Positions 27,301-34,952 of a stretch of DNA of 54,612 nucleotides are shown here, one piece after another. Source of the DNA: Oscillospiraceae bacterium (GTDB taxonomy: Bacteria > Bacillota > Clostridia > Oscillospirales > Acutalibacteraceae). The stretch lies in NCBI GenBank assembly GCA_015066005.1, contig SVPF01000014.1, positions 1 through 54,612 on the forward strand, written 5' to 3'. Position numbers and translations under genes: made by a program. How positions within the stretch are numbered: position 1 is the stretch's first letter; each line of letters begins with the position of its first letter. Below the pieces are notes generated by a model. The model made no database searches and was not told where the DNA came from. It was given only the letters and a program-made list of their open reading frames with translations.

Positions 27301-27517
27301 TCGATATATTGCTACGCAATTCGATATTTTTGCTTTATAGCAAAATCGATATGTTTGTTACACAAACTCGATATGATATAAATCCCTTCTTGTTCCGCAG
27401 AACATATCGAGGTTTTGATGCAGTTTGTTCTTACAAACTGCTTCAAAAGCATATCGAGTCATTTATGACATATCGAAAATCCCAAAAGGGATTTATATCG
27501 ATGGGCCTTCGGCCCCA
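27301..27517. repeat. Heptamer-spaced hairpin array A (TCGATAT)
   Basis: TCGATAT at 27301, 27321, 27346 and 27368, then its reverse complement ATATCGA at 27404, 27451, 27470 and 27495. Nearly every interval is a hairpin of unrelated sequence: ATTGC/GCAAT, TTTTGC/GCAAAA, GTTTGT/ACAAAC, GTTC/GAAC, GCAGTTTGT/ACAAACTGC, GTCAT/ATGAC, AAATCCC/GGGATTT, and finally GGGCC/GGCCC. In addition GATATAAATCCC (27375-27386) is complementary to GGGATTTATATC (27488-27499), so the right half can close into a larger branched structure. Confidence 0.75.
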
Positions 27518-27539
27518 TAAACCCCAATTTATATTTATA

Positions 27540-27568
27540 TGGAAATTTATAATAAAATAGTATATAAT
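27540..27568 (+). promoter_or_regulatory. Probable promoter of trxA-trxB
   Basis: TGGAAA, 17-base spacer, TATAAT, 29 bases before the trxA start; the -35 is weak. Confidence 0.5.
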
Positions 27569-27596
27569 AATAAAAAAAGGAAAGGAATGAAAAATT

Positions 27597-27905
27597 ATGG
27601 CAGTTTTAGAGCTTAACAAAAATAACTTTGCAGAGGTTACAAACACCGACAAAAAGGTGCTTATTGACTTTTTTGCCACCTGGTGCGGACCCTGCCGTAT
27701 GGTGTCCCCCATTGTTGATGAAATTGCTGAAGAACACCCCGAATATGTAGTTGCAAAGGTTAATGTGGATGAAAACCCCGAATTATCAGCCCAGTTTGGT
27801 GTTATGAGTATTCCCACACTTGTGGTTATACAAAACGGAAAGGTTATTAACCAGTCAGCAGGGGCAAGACCCAAGGCACAAATACTTGCGTTGCTTGAAG
27901 GTTAA
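27597..27905 (+). CDS. trxA: Thioredoxin
   Basis: Cytosolic dithiol protein that reduces disulfides, 102 residues. Active site WCGPC at 29-33, cis-proline in the MSIPTLVV segment, and typical ends. ATG after a purine-rich AAAGGAA stretch. The next gene encodes its reductase, starting 5 bases after the stop, so the two make a complete thioredoxin system. Confidence 0.96.
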   Translation: MAVLELNKNNFAEVTNTDKKVLIDFFATWCGPCRMVSPIVDEIAEEHPEYVVAKVNVDENPELSAQFGVMSIPTLVVIQNGKVINQSAGARPKAQILALLEG

Positions 27906-27909
27906 CAAA

Positions 27910-28830
27910 ATGAAAAACAGTTATGATGTAATAATCATTGGTGGCGGTCCTGCAGGCTATACCGCGGCGCTTTATGCCGCGCGGGCAGGGCTTAACACCC
28001 TAGTTTTAGAACGAATGGCTGCCGGAGGCCAGATGACACTTACGGGTGATATTGACAATTACCCCGGCTTTGAGGAAGGTATTGACGGCTTTACTCTGGG
28101 TATGAAAATGCAACAGTCAGCCGAACGCTTTGGTGCCAAGACTGAATATGATGAGGTTACAGCGGTTGACTTTTCACAAAAGGTTAAACATATAAAAACC
28201 GCTATGGGTGAATACCACGCCAAAACGGTAATTATAGCAACAGGGGCCAACCCAAAAATGTTAGGCCTTGAAAACGAAGCCGAGCTTACAGGCAGGGGTA
28301 TTCATTATTGCGCCCACTGTGATGGTAGGTTTTATAAGGACAAAACGGTTGCCGTTATCGGCGGCGGTAATTCGGCTGTAAGCGATGCGCTATACCTTTC
28401 TAATCTTGCAAAAAAGGTTTATCTTATCCATCGGCGTGACACACTTAAGGCCACCCACATTTATAAGGTACCGCTTGAAAAGGCCGAAAATATTGAATTT
28501 TTGTGGAACACTGCCCTTACAAGCGTAATTTTTGATAATAAGGTTGTTGCCGCCGAGATTAAAAATCTTAATAACGGTGAAATCAGCGGCATTGCACTTG
28601 ACGGCGTTTTTATAAGCATTGGCCGAAAGCCCGCAACCGATTTATTTAAAAACATATTAAGCCTTGATGAATATGACTATATTATTGCCGATGAAACCAC
28701 CAAGACCAATATTGAAGGCGTTTATGCGGTGGGTGATGTTCGCACAAAACCGCTAAGACAGGTGGTTACAGCCGTAAGTGACGGTGCCACCGCCGTTCAT
28801 TTTATTGAAGAATATATTGCAAATTTTTAA
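27910..28830 (+). CDS. trxB: Thioredoxin reductase
   Basis: FAD flavoprotein passing electrons from NADPH to thioredoxin. 306 residues from ATG 27910. FAD loop GGGPAGY (11-17), redox pair C134-A-H-C137 (most relatives have CATC), NADPH loop GGGNSAVSDAL, HRRD for the NADP phosphate, and VYAVGDVR near the C-terminus. The reading frame stays open upstream into trxA, but the start matches the family. Confidence 0.94.
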   Translation: MKNSYDVIIIGGGPAGYTAALYAARAGLNTLVLERMAAGGQMTLTGDIDNYPGFEEGIDGFTLGMKMQQSAERFGAKTEYDEVTAVDFSQKVKHIKTAMGEYHAKTVIIATGANPKMLGLENEAELTGRGIHYCAHCDGRFYKDKTVAVIGGGNSAVSDALYLSNLAKKVYLIHRRDTLKATHIYKVPLEKAENIEFLWNTALTSVIFDNKVVAAEIKNLNNGEISGIALDGVFISIGRKPATDLFKNILSLDEYDYIIADETTKTNIEGVYAVGDVRTKPLRQVVTAVSDGATAVHFIEEYIANF

Positions 28831-28837
28831 AACATTA

Positions 28838-28866
28838 TTGAAATTTTGAAATAAAACAGGTATACT
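28838..28866 (+). promoter_or_regulatory. Promoter of the rubredoxin gene
   Basis: TTGAAA, 17-base spacer, TATACT, 30 bases before the start codon. Confidence 0.75.
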
Positions 28867-28896
28867 AATAGTATATCACCATAGGAGGTAATAAAA

Positions 28897-29055
28897 ATGA
28901 AAAAATATGCTTGTGACCTTTGCGGTTGGGTTTATGATGAGGAATTGGGCTGCGAGGAATGCGGTATTGCACCCGGCACAAAATTTGAAGATTTACCTGA
29001 AGATTTTGCTTGCCCCCTTTGCGGCGCCGGCAAGGACCAATTCTCTGAAGAATAA
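28897..29055 (+). CDS. Rubredoxin with an extra CxxC pair
   Basis: Small iron electron carrier, 52 residues. The Fe site is Cys6-x2-Cys9 (ACDLCGW) and Cys39-x2-Cys42 (FACPLCG), with the usual [15 protein letters not shown] between. The turn that is GDPDNG in typical rubredoxins is GCEECG here, adding Cys19 and Cys22. ATG follows a perfect AGGAGGT and a good promoter. It lies among thioredoxin, metal-transport and ferritin genes, suggesting a role in oxidative or iron stress in an anaerobe. Confidence 0.93.
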   Translation: MKKYACDLCGWVYDEELGCEECGIAPGTKFEDLPEDFACPLCGAGKDQFSEE

Positions 29056-29060
29056 AACCT

Positions 29061-29088
29061 TGACCTTGGCGTTTGCCAAGGTCATTTT
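29061..29088 (+). terminator. Possible weak terminator after rubredoxin
   Basis: TGACCTTGGC gttt GCCAAGGTCA followed by TTTT; the short T-tract may allow read-through to the ZIP gene. Confidence 0.6.
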
Positions 29089-29105
29089 CGTTAAGAGGTA
29101 ATTTT

Positions 29106-29858
29106 ATGGAAGTTGTAATTTTAACCGCAGTCGGTGTGGGTGGTGCTACCGTTTTCGGCGCGCTTATCGGCTTTATTTTTAAGAAGCTTTCCCATAAGTT
29201 TTCTGACATTATTATTTCCTTTGCGGCAGGTGTAATGCTTGCGGCCGCAGTTTTAGGCCTTGTTATTCCATCGGTTGAATATGGCGGCAAATTTGGGCTT
29301 TTATATGCTGTTACAGGCATTTTTGCGGGTGCGCTATGCCTTAACCTTATTGACAAGCTTGTACCCCATATGCACAAAATTATTGGGGTTGATACAGAAG
29401 AACACCCCAACGCCAAATTAAGCAAGGTTTTGCTTTTTGTAACTGCTATTGCCATACATAACCTGCCCGAAGGTATTGCCGCAGGTGTTGGCTTTGGCTC
29501 GGGTGATACTTCTCAGGCACTTTTAATTGCAGGGGGTATTGCACTTCAAAACATTCCCGAAGGTATGGTAATTATCGGCCCAATGCTTGCCGCGGGAGCA
29601 TCTCCCCGCAAAACCTTTATTCTTGCAATGCTTACGGGCGTTGTTGAGGTTGTCGGCACATTTATAGGCTATTTTGCTGTAAGCGTTTCCCAAGCAATTT
29701 TGCCATTTGCCCTTGCCTTTGCAGGCGGCACAATGCTTTATGTAATAAGTGATGAAATGATACCCGAAACCCACGCGCACGGTAATCAACGCGGTGCAAC
29801 CTATGCCCTTCTTGTCGGATTTTGCGTAATGCTTATAAGTGATGTGTTGTTGGGATAA
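29106..29858 (+). CDS. ZIP family metal transporter
   Basis: Membrane importer for divalent metals (Zn, Fe, Mn), 250 residues and eight predicted helices. Family metal motifs HNLPEG (118-123) and QNIPEG (148-153) in helices IV and V are intact. A His-containing loop (HMHK and EEHP) sits before helix IV. ATG at 29106 after AGAGGT. Neighbouring rubredoxin and ferritin suggest iron among its substrates, but this is inference. Confidence 0.92.
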   Translation: MEVVILTAVGVGGATVFGALIGFIFKKLSHKFSDIIISFAAGVMLAAAVLGLVIPSVEYGGKFGLLYAVTGIFAGALCLNLIDKLVPHMHKIIGVDTEEHPNAKLSKVLLFVTAIAIHNLPEGIAAGVGFGSGDTSQALLIAGGIALQNIPEGMVIIGPMLAAGASPRKTFILAMLTGVVEVVGTFIGYFAVSVSQAILPFALAFAGGTMLYVISDEMIPETHAHGNQRGATYALLVGFCVMLISDVLLG

Positions 29859-29872
29859 CCCAACACTTTTTC
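29849..29872 (+). terminator. Terminator overlapping the ZIP gene stop codon
   Basis: TGTTGGG ataa CCCAACA then CTTTTT. The loop contains the TAA stop of the transporter gene. Confidence 0.7.
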
Positions 29873-29901
29873 TTGCAAAATCGGACTTAGTATTGTATAA
29901 T
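29873..29901 (+). promoter_or_regulatory. Promoter of the ferritin gene
   Basis: TTGCAA, 17-base spacer, TATAAT, 28 bases before the start codon. Confidence 0.75.
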
Positions 29902-29928
29902 TATAAAAAAACGGAGGTTGTAACTATT

Positions 29929-30438
29929 ATGAATGCAAAAGTACACGAGCTGTTAAATCAGCAAATCAATAAGGAATTATATTCCGCTTATCTTTATCTT
30001 GATTTTTCAAATTATTTCAAAGCAAACGGTCTTGACGGCTTTGCAAATTGGTATATGATTCAGGCACAGGAGGAACGCGACCACGCGATGCTCTTTTATA
30101 CCTATTTACAAAACGAAAACCAAAAGGTAACCTTGGAAGCAATTGCAAAGCCTGATAAGGTTTTCTCATGCCATATGGATGTTTTAAAAGCAGGCCTTGA
30201 ACACGAGGAATACGTTACTTCTCTTATTAACGATATTTACGGCGCCGCTTACGATGTTCGCGATTTTCGCACAATGCAGTTTTTAGACTGGTTTGTTAAG
30301 GAACAGGGCGAAGAAGAAACCAACGCAAATGATTTAATTTCTAAAATGGAGCTTTTCGGCAGCGACCCCAAGAGCCTTTATATGCTCAACCAAGAGCTTG
30401 CCGCACGCGTTTACAGCGCTCCCTCACTTGTTTTATAA
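29929..30438 (+). CDS. Ferritin (non-haem iron storage)
   Basis: Forms 24-mer cages that oxidise and store iron. 169 residues. Ferroxidase ligands visible at Glu16, Glu49 and His52 (QEERDH), with LDWFVKEQGEEETNA supplying the later ones. ATG after ACGGAGGT; own promoter and terminator. Confidence 0.95.
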   Translation: MNAKVHELLNQQINKELYSAYLYLDFSNYFKANGLDGFANWYMIQAQEERDHAMLFYTYLQNENQKVTLEAIAKPDKVFSCHMDVLKAGLEHEEYVTSLINDIYGAAYDVRDFRTMQFLDWFVKEQGEEETNANDLISKMELFGSDPKSLYMLNQELAARVYSAPSLVL

Positions 30439-30446
30439 TCTACAGC

Positions 30447-30475
30447 AAAAACACCAACCAAACGGTTGGTGTTTT
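30447..30475 (+). terminator. Intrinsic terminator after ferritin
   Basis: AAAACACCAACC aaac GGTTGGTGTTTTT: 12-base stem; the A-run on the left lets it serve the convergent gene too. Confidence 0.85.
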
Positions 30476-30481
30476 TATTGT

Positions 30482-30964
30482 TTAAAAGACAATTAAAGCA
30501 AAACAAACAGTAATAATTAAAGCTAAGGTTAAAAAGGTTGCACAGCCCACGGGTTGTGGTTGATATTGCTGACGCTGATATGTTTGCGAATTGGAATTAT
30601 AAGTCTTGCTTTGTGAAGAATATCCATATTGTGACTGACGATAGTTTATAAGGGCTAAGGGATCCTTTCGGTCTAATATCAAATGATAAAATTCGCACAC
30701 AAAATCAATATCAGCCTGTCCGCACTCATAGCTTTGAGAGGTTGAATGTGCAATTTCATTGCGCAAATTTCTTACCCGCTTTAGCCTTCTAAGCTTTGAA
30801 TCCCAATCGGCAATTTTATTCCTTCCACGATATGTATTGCGCTCCATATCATCAATATACATCGTAACCCCAAGCTTATTGTCTACACTTTCGCCATATA
30901 GCTCACGGCAAAGCTTGTCGAGTTGTTTAAATTCTTCTAAAAATTCATAATTCAAGTAATTCAA
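30482..30964 (-). CDS. HEPN-like protein with C-terminal membrane anchor
   Basis: Function unknown. About 160 residues. The N-terminal two thirds is helical and holds RNLRNEIAHS; its RNEIAH segment matches the R-N-x3-H pattern of HEPN domains, several of which are RNases or nucleic-acid-binding toxins. A Ser/Gln/Tyr-rich linker (SQSKTYNSNSQTYQRQQYQ) follows, and the last 18 residues form a single hydrophobic helix, suggesting a tail anchor. The start is unsure: TTG at 30964 is close to GGTGA, TTG at 30979 is also in frame. Convergent with ferritin. Confidence 0.6.
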   Translation of the reverse strand: MNYLNYEFLEEFKQLDKLCRELYGESVDNKLGVTMYIDDMERNTYRGRNKIADWDSKLRRLKRVRNLRNEIAHSTSQSYECGQADIDFVCEFYHLILDRKDPLALINYRQSQYGYSSQSKTYNSNSQTYQRQQYQPQPVGCATFLTLALIITVCFALIVF

Positions 30965-31040
30965 AAAATCACCACACAATTAACTGTTTATTTATTCATT
31001 ATATCATCTATAAAATAAAAATCAATTCATAACAAAAGAA

Positions 31041-31071
31041 AACAACCGCAATCCTAAGATTACGGTTGTCC
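31041..31071 (-). terminator. Terminator after the duplicated tRNA 3' end
   Basis: Minus strand ACAACCGTAATC ttag GATTGCGGTTGT then TTTCTTTT; follows the partial tRNA copy. Confidence 0.7.
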
Positions 31072-31093
31072 TTGGCGCAGACGGCGAGATTCG
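31069..31093. repeat. Direct repeat of the tRNA-Ser 3' end
   Basis: 25 bases identical to 31242-31266, covering the encoded CCA, the 3' acceptor strand and part of the T arm of the adjacent tRNA-Ser. The rest of a tRNA is missing. The first 11 bases of the T-arm side (GGCGAGATTCG, 31083-31093) also recur inverted at 31184-31194, enclosing 90 bases with further hairpins (GCCGA..TGTCC acc GGACA..TCGGC; TATTGC ttc GCAATA). Confidence 0.8.
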
Positions 31094-31202
31094 CTCTGCT
31101 GCACTACCGTGCCCAGACACGCACACGGACTTGCCGAATGTCCACCGGACACTCGGCATATTGCTTCGCAATACCGTCCTTTTCGAATCTCGCCACACTA
31201 AA

Positions 31203-31243
31203 AAAGAAACGGAAGCCATGCCTTACGGCACGATTTCCGTTTC
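31203..31243 (-). terminator. Terminator of tRNA-Ser
   Basis: Minus strand GAAACGGAA...TTCCGTTTC hairpin with inner TGCC gtaa GGCA, then TTTTTT, just after the encoded CCA. Confidence 0.8.
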
Positions 31244-31245
31244 CT

Positions 31246-31332
31246 TGGCGCAGACGGCGAGATTCGAACTCGCGAGGATTGCTCCTAACTGATTTCGAGT
31301 CAGCCCCGTTATGACCACTTCGATACGTCTGC
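31246..31332 (-). tRNA. tRNA-Ser (anticodon CGA)
   Basis: 87 bases including encoded CCA. Acceptor GCAGACG pairs with CGTCTGC; anticodon stem GCTGA/TCAGT around loop CTCGAAA gives anticodon CGA (codon UCG); a long variable arm (AGGAGCAATCCT) is as expected for serine; T arm GCGAG TTCGAAT CTCGC. Discriminator G. Confidence 0.96.
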
Positions 31333-31424
31333 GTATATAAAAATATTGCTTTTCTCAGCAAGAATAATTATAATAAATTTGATAGCCATTGTCAAGGCTA
31401 ATTTGTTTAAAGGGAGGGTTTGTG

Positions 31425-32201
31425 TTGAGCAGAGCTTTAATAACTGCCGAAGGCATTGCTTCATATTTAAAAACCGACAAAGCTTACATTTCAATTTTTG
31501 AAAGCGTAGACTCAACCAACACCCTTTTGAAAGAAATGGCCTTAAACGGCGAGACTGAAGGACGGGTTATTATTGCCCTTTCGCAAACCGAAGGTCGCGG
31601 CAGATATGACCGCAAATTTCAGTCCGACAAGGGCGGAATTTATATGAGCATTTTACTGCGCCCTAAAGACCTTAATATTGACTCTACCCTTTTAACTGCT
31701 GCTGCGGCTGTGGCTGTAAGTGATGCCATTGAAGCGGTTTCGGGCAAAAGCACACAAATTAAATGGGTTAACGACATTTTAATTAACAACAAAAAAGTTT
31801 GCGGCATTTTGTGTGAGGGCGGCTTTATGGGATGCGACAGCTTTATTGTTGTGGGTATTGGAATTAACGCCCAAAAAAGCGAAAACGGCTTTAACGATGA
31901 AATTAAAGATATTGCGGGCACGGTTTTTGATGATAACTGCCCCGCCCCTTGCGAAAGGCTTTGTGCCGCTGTAATTGATAACCTTTTTTACCAATACCAA
32001 AGCCTTGAAAAATGTGAATTTCTAAACACCTACCGCAAAAAAAACGTTATCTTAGGTAAGAAGGTTTATATATTAAAGCAAGGCAAAATTATAAACGAAG
32101 GCACCGCTTTAGAAATTGATAACCGCTGCCACCTTAAAGTAAGGCTTGAAAATGGCGAAATAACGACGCTGTCAAGCGGCGAGGTATCTGTTAAACTTTA
32201 A
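31425..32201 (+). CDS. birA: Biotin-[acetyl-CoA carboxylase] ligase
   Basis: Activates biotin as biotinyl-AMP and attaches it to carrier protein. About 258 residues. Biotin-AMP loop EGRGRYDRKF, the GGIYMSILLRP strand and KWVNDILINNKKVCGIL with the catalytic Lys are present; C-terminal SH3-like cap follows. No N-terminal helix-turn-helix, so this is the ligase-only form without repressor function. TTG at 31425 is 7 bases after GGAGGG; a GTG codon immediately before it is also possible. Confidence 0.93.
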   Translation: MSRALITAEGIASYLKTDKAYISIFESVDSTNTLLKEMALNGETEGRVIIALSQTEGRGRYDRKFQSDKGGIYMSILLRPKDLNIDSTLLTAAAAVAVSDAIEAVSGKSTQIKWVNDILINNKKVCGILCEGGFMGCDSFIVVGIGINAQKSENGFNDEIKDIAGTVFDDNCPAPCERLCAAVIDNLFYQYQSLEKCEFLNTYRKKNVILGKKVYILKQGKIINEGTALEIDNRCHLKVRLENGEITTLSSGEVSVKL

Positions 32202-32244
32202 TTTTTAATCCGTTATATTACAAATAATTTTATTGGAGAAAAGT

Positions 32245-33084
32245 ATGCGCGAAATTGATGCTTTACTAATCACAAACACCGTTAAAAAGCTTTGCATAGA
32301 AGCAAACTGCCATTTGGGGTGCGATATTAAAAACCGCCTTGTCGACTGTGCCCAAAACGAACCGTGGCCGACCGCAAAGGGCATTTTAGAGCAAATAATT
32401 GAAAATTATAATATTGCTGACAGCGAATATGTGCCCGTTTGTCAGGACACGGGGGTTGCCTGTGTATTTTTAAAAATAGGACAGGATGTTCACATAAACG
32501 GCAATTTGGCTGATGCCATAAACGAAGGCGTGCGACAGGGCTATACCGAGGGCTTTTTACGCAAAAGCGTTGTGCGCGACCCCATTGACCGTGTAAACAC
32601 GGGTGACAACACCCCCGCTATGATTTATTATGAAATTGTTGAGGGCGACAAGGTTGAAATTACCGTTGCACCCAAAGGCTTTGGCAGTGAAAATATGAGT
32701 GCTATTGCAATGCTTCGCCCGTCTGATGGGATAGACGGTGTTAAGGATTTTGTTTTAAAAACCGTTTTAGAGGCAGGCCCAAACCCTTGCCCGCCGATTG
32801 TTGTAGGCGTGGGAATTGGCGGCACCTTTGACAAAGCGGCTTACCTTGCCAAAATAGCGCTTCTTCGACCAATTGACAAACCAAATGAAACACCCTTTTA
32901 TGCCGATTTGGAAAAGGAACTTCTTGAAAAAATAAATGCGCTTGGTATTGGTCCGCAAGGCTTTGGCGGCAAAACCACTGCCTTGGCGGTTAACATTGAG
33001 CACTTCCCCACCCACATTGCAGGGCTTCCTGTGGCGGTTAACATTAACTGCCACGTGACAAGGCACAAAACCGAGGTAATTTAA
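32245..33084 (+). CDS. Fumarate hydratase class I, alpha subunit
   Basis: Iron-sulfur hydratase catalytic half, 279 residues, interconverting fumarate and malate (tartrate dehydratase is a close relative). Candidate cluster cysteines lie in [11 protein letters not shown] and in the NPCPP segment further on; [16 protein letters not shown] and [14 protein letters not shown] are family blocks. ATG at 32245 after GGAG. The beta subunit follows with no gap, so the two are coupled. Oxygen-sensitive class I enzymes fit an anaerobe. Confidence 0.9.
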   Translation: MREIDALLITNTVKKLCIEANCHLGCDIKNRLVDCAQNEPWPTAKGILEQIIENYNIADSEYVPVCQDTGVACVFLKIGQDVHINGNLADAINEGVRQGYTEGFLRKSVVRDPIDRVNTGDNTPAMIYYEIVEGDKVEITVAPKGFGSENMSAIAMLRPSDGIDGVKDFVLKTVLEAGPNPCPPIVVGVGIGGTFDKAAYLAKIALLRPIDKPNETPFYADLEKELLEKINALGIGPQGFGGKTTALAVNIEHFPTHIAGLPVAVNINCHVTRHKTEVI

Positions 33085-33642
33085 ATGGAAATTAAAATTA
33101 ATACTCCGCTAACCCGTGAAAAAGTAAAAACGCTTAAAGCCGGTGACAGTTGTCTTATTTCGGGCACAATTTACACCGCCCGCGATGCTGCACACAAGCG
33201 CCTAAAAGCACTTATTGACGAAAACAAGCCGCTACCGCTTGATATAAAGGACAGCATTATTTATTTTGTTGGCCCCACCCCCGCAAAAGAAGGACAGGTT
33301 ATAGGCTCGGCAGGGCCGACAACATCCTATAGAATGGATGCCTACAGCCCCGATTTAATACGCCTTGGTCAAACAGGTATGATTGGCAAGGGCAAACGGA
33401 ATAATGAAGTTATTAGCGCTATGAAAAACTACGGCGCAGTATATTTTGGTGCTATTGGCGGGTGCGGCGCGCTGCTTTCTAAATGCATTAAAAAAAGTGA
33501 AATTGTGGCCTATGCCGACCTTGGCGCCGAAGCGATTTATAAGCTTGAGGTTGAGGATTTTCCTGTTGTGGTTATAATTGACAGTGACGGCAACAACCTT
33601 TATGAAATCGGTCCGGAAAGCTATTTAAAACAGAATACATAA
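33085..33642 (+). CDS. Fumarate hydratase class I, beta subunit
   Basis: Swivelling beta domain, 185 residues. Family signature LKAGDSCLISGTIYTARDAAHKRL near the start in which the ARDAAHK segment is diagnostic, then GPTTSYRMDAYSP and GAIGGCGALLSKCIK. Its ATG directly abuts the alpha-subunit stop; GAGGTAA at the alpha end serves as ribosome site. Alternative: beta subunit of L(+)-tartrate dehydratase. Confidence 0.9.
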   Translation: MEIKINTPLTREKVKTLKAGDSCLISGTIYTARDAAHKRLKALIDENKPLPLDIKDSIIYFVGPTPAKEGQVIGSAGPTTSYRMDAYSPDLIRLGQTGMIGKGKRNNEVISAMKNYGAVYFGAIGGCGALLSKCIKKSEIVAYADLGAEAIYKLEVEDFPVVVIIDSDGNNLYEIGPESYLKQNT

Positions 33643-33644
33643 AA

Positions 33645-33680
33645 ATAGCGGCAAAAGCTTTTCTGCTTTTGCCGTTATTT
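33645..33680 (+). terminator. Intrinsic terminator after fumarase, possibly bidirectional
   Basis: ATAGCGGCAAAAGC ttttct GCTTTTGCCGTTAT then TT; A/T-rich on both flanks, between convergent genes. Confidence 0.75.
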
Positions 33681-33695
33681 ATTTAAAATTATGTT

Positions 33696-34838
33696 TTATT
33701 GACCTGTAATAGCGCTAATTACAAACTTCGCAATATCGGTATTATCAACCGTTTTGTCTTTAAAGTATTCAGTCCCCTTACCTACGCCGAAAACACGAAC
33801 GGGGGTTGCGGTGTGCGAGGTAACTGTAAGTAAATCACTCAAATATTTAGTGTCCTGATCAGGAAGCTTTACGCCGCCTGTTTCGTGATCAGAGGTTATA
33901 ATTAGCAGTGTATCGGGATTCTTTTCCATAAACTTAAGCGCTGCCGCTACCGTGCGGTCAAGTGTTACCACGCTGTTAAGCTTACCCTTTATATCGTTAC
34001 TGTGACCGTATTTATCAGTGCCTGAGCTTTCAATCATAAGGAAAAAGCCCTTGTCATTCTTAAGGCGTTCAAAAGCAAGCTCGGCACATAACGAAAGCTC
34101 GTCTGAAGCAATTGAAGAATAACCCGACAAAAAGCCCAAAAACGCTTTTTTACAATTTGGGTCGCTGTCCATTGCCCCCTTAAAGCCAATGAATTTTTTT
34201 GCAACAACATAATCGTTTTCAAAAATTTCGCGTTCTTCCTCGCCCAAAGTCATAAATACGCTGTTGTAATCCTTACCCATTAGCACGTCGGGCTTAAATT
34301 CTATCATTGAGTTTACAAGCTCGGCCGTGTTGGAACGGGAAATATTATGTACCGTAAATGCAGTTGGTGTTGCGCCCGAAATTACTTCATCAGTAATAAT
34401 GCCGACTTTTTTACCTGCAGCACGCGCAATTTCAGCCATATTTATAATGTCATTACCTTTTGTATCCTTGCCAATGTAACCGTTATTGGTTTTAACACCC
34501 GTTGCAAGCGCCGTGCCCGATGCTGCCGAGTCGGTAACCTCGTCACTGGCTGAATATGTAGTTGCAAGGCCGTGGTTTTTAATTAAATTTAATGCCAAGC
34601 CGAATTCGTAAACACCGTCGGCGTGTTCTTCGGCTAAGGTAATATCATTAGGGCCCATACCGTCACCGATTATAAAAATAATATTCTTTGGCGTTTCAAA
34701 TTCACTATTTATAACACCCTGTAGCTGTTCCTTTAGCGACACTTTGCTTTCTTCCCCATTTTCCGCCTGCTTTTCACCGCAAGCCGAAAATGATAAAACT
34801 AAAAATAATGATAAAATTATTGCTAAAAACTTCTTCAT
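33696..34838 (-). CDS. Alkaline phosphatase, lipoprotein
   Basis: Surface phosphomonoesterase of the PhoA family, 380 residues. A signal peptide ends in lipobox Cys20 (SFSAC). Metal ligand Asp59 in IIGDGMGPND, nucleophile Ser104 in VTDSAASGTA, and ITSDHETGG carrying late Zn/Asp-His ligands. It should be anchored outside the membrane and release phosphate. ATG after GAGGAG; consensus promoter just upstream. No PHO-box repeat was recognised. Confidence 0.92.
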   Translation of the reverse strand: MKKFLAIILSLFLVLSFSACGEKQAENGEESKVSLKEQLQGVINSEFETPKNIIFIIGDGMGPNDITLAEEHADGVYEFGLALNLIKNHGLATTYSASDEVTDSAASGTALATGVKTNNGYIGKDTKGNDIINMAEIARAAGKKVGIITDEVISGATPTAFTVHNISRSNTAELVNSMIEFKPDVLMGKDYNSVFMTLGEEEREIFENDYVVAKKFIGFKGAMDSDPNCKKAFLGFLSGYSSIASDELSLCAELAFERLKNDKGFFLMIESSGTDKYGHSNDIKGKLNSVVTLDRTVAAALKFMEKNPDTLLIITSDHETGGVKLPDQDTKYLSDLLTVTSHTATPVRVFGVGKGTEYFKDKTVDNTDIAKFVISAITGQ

Positions 34839-34869
34839 TTTTTTAAACTCCTCAAAGCTTTATACTTTA

Positions 34870-34898
34870 ATTTTACTTTAATAACCCTATCTTGTCAA
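34870..34898 (-). promoter_or_regulatory. Promoter of the alkaline phosphatase gene
   Basis: Minus strand TTGACA, 17-base spacer, TAAAAT. It lies back to back with the next promoter, the two -35 boxes being 4 bases apart. Confidence 0.8.
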
Positions 34899-34902
34899 GG
34901 CA

Positions 34903-34930
34903 TTGACATTTTTTCAAAAACAAATATAAT
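34903..34930 (+). promoter_or_regulatory. Promoter of the SGNH hydrolase gene
   Basis: TTGACA, 16-base spacer, TATAAT, 22 bases before the start. Confidence 0.8.
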
Positions 34931-34952
34931 AAGTTTTTAGAGGTGTTGTGTT

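Larger units (their letters stand above)
27060..27530. repeat. Composite non-coding element with terminal inverted repeats, copy 3
   Basis: AAATTATAGTTTATCG (27060-27075) and CCATAAACCCCAATTT (27515-27530) are inverted ends (12 of 16). Between them lie, in order, a palindromic repeat (27098-27225), a 27-base block shared with 36463-36489, and a chain of eight heptamer-spaced hairpins (27301-27517). It starts 5 bases after the terminator of the ABC transporter gene and ends before the trxA promoter. No gene is seen. Confidence 0.6.

Noticed and set aside
27301-27517. CRISPR array
   Set aside because: The repeated word is only 7 bases, inverts midway, and nearly every spacer is itself a hairpin; no cas genes are near.
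27443-27874. 143-codon frame opposite trxA
   Set aside because: Antisense to a well-supported thioredoxin gene and extends into array A; no ribosome site.
31069-31194. Second tRNA gene
   Set aside because: Only the 3' 20-odd tRNA bases are present; no D or anticodon arm can be formed.
31066-31361. Overlapping open frames on both strands around tRNA-Ser
   Set aside because: They run across the tRNA, its duplicate end and two terminators, with no ribosome sites.
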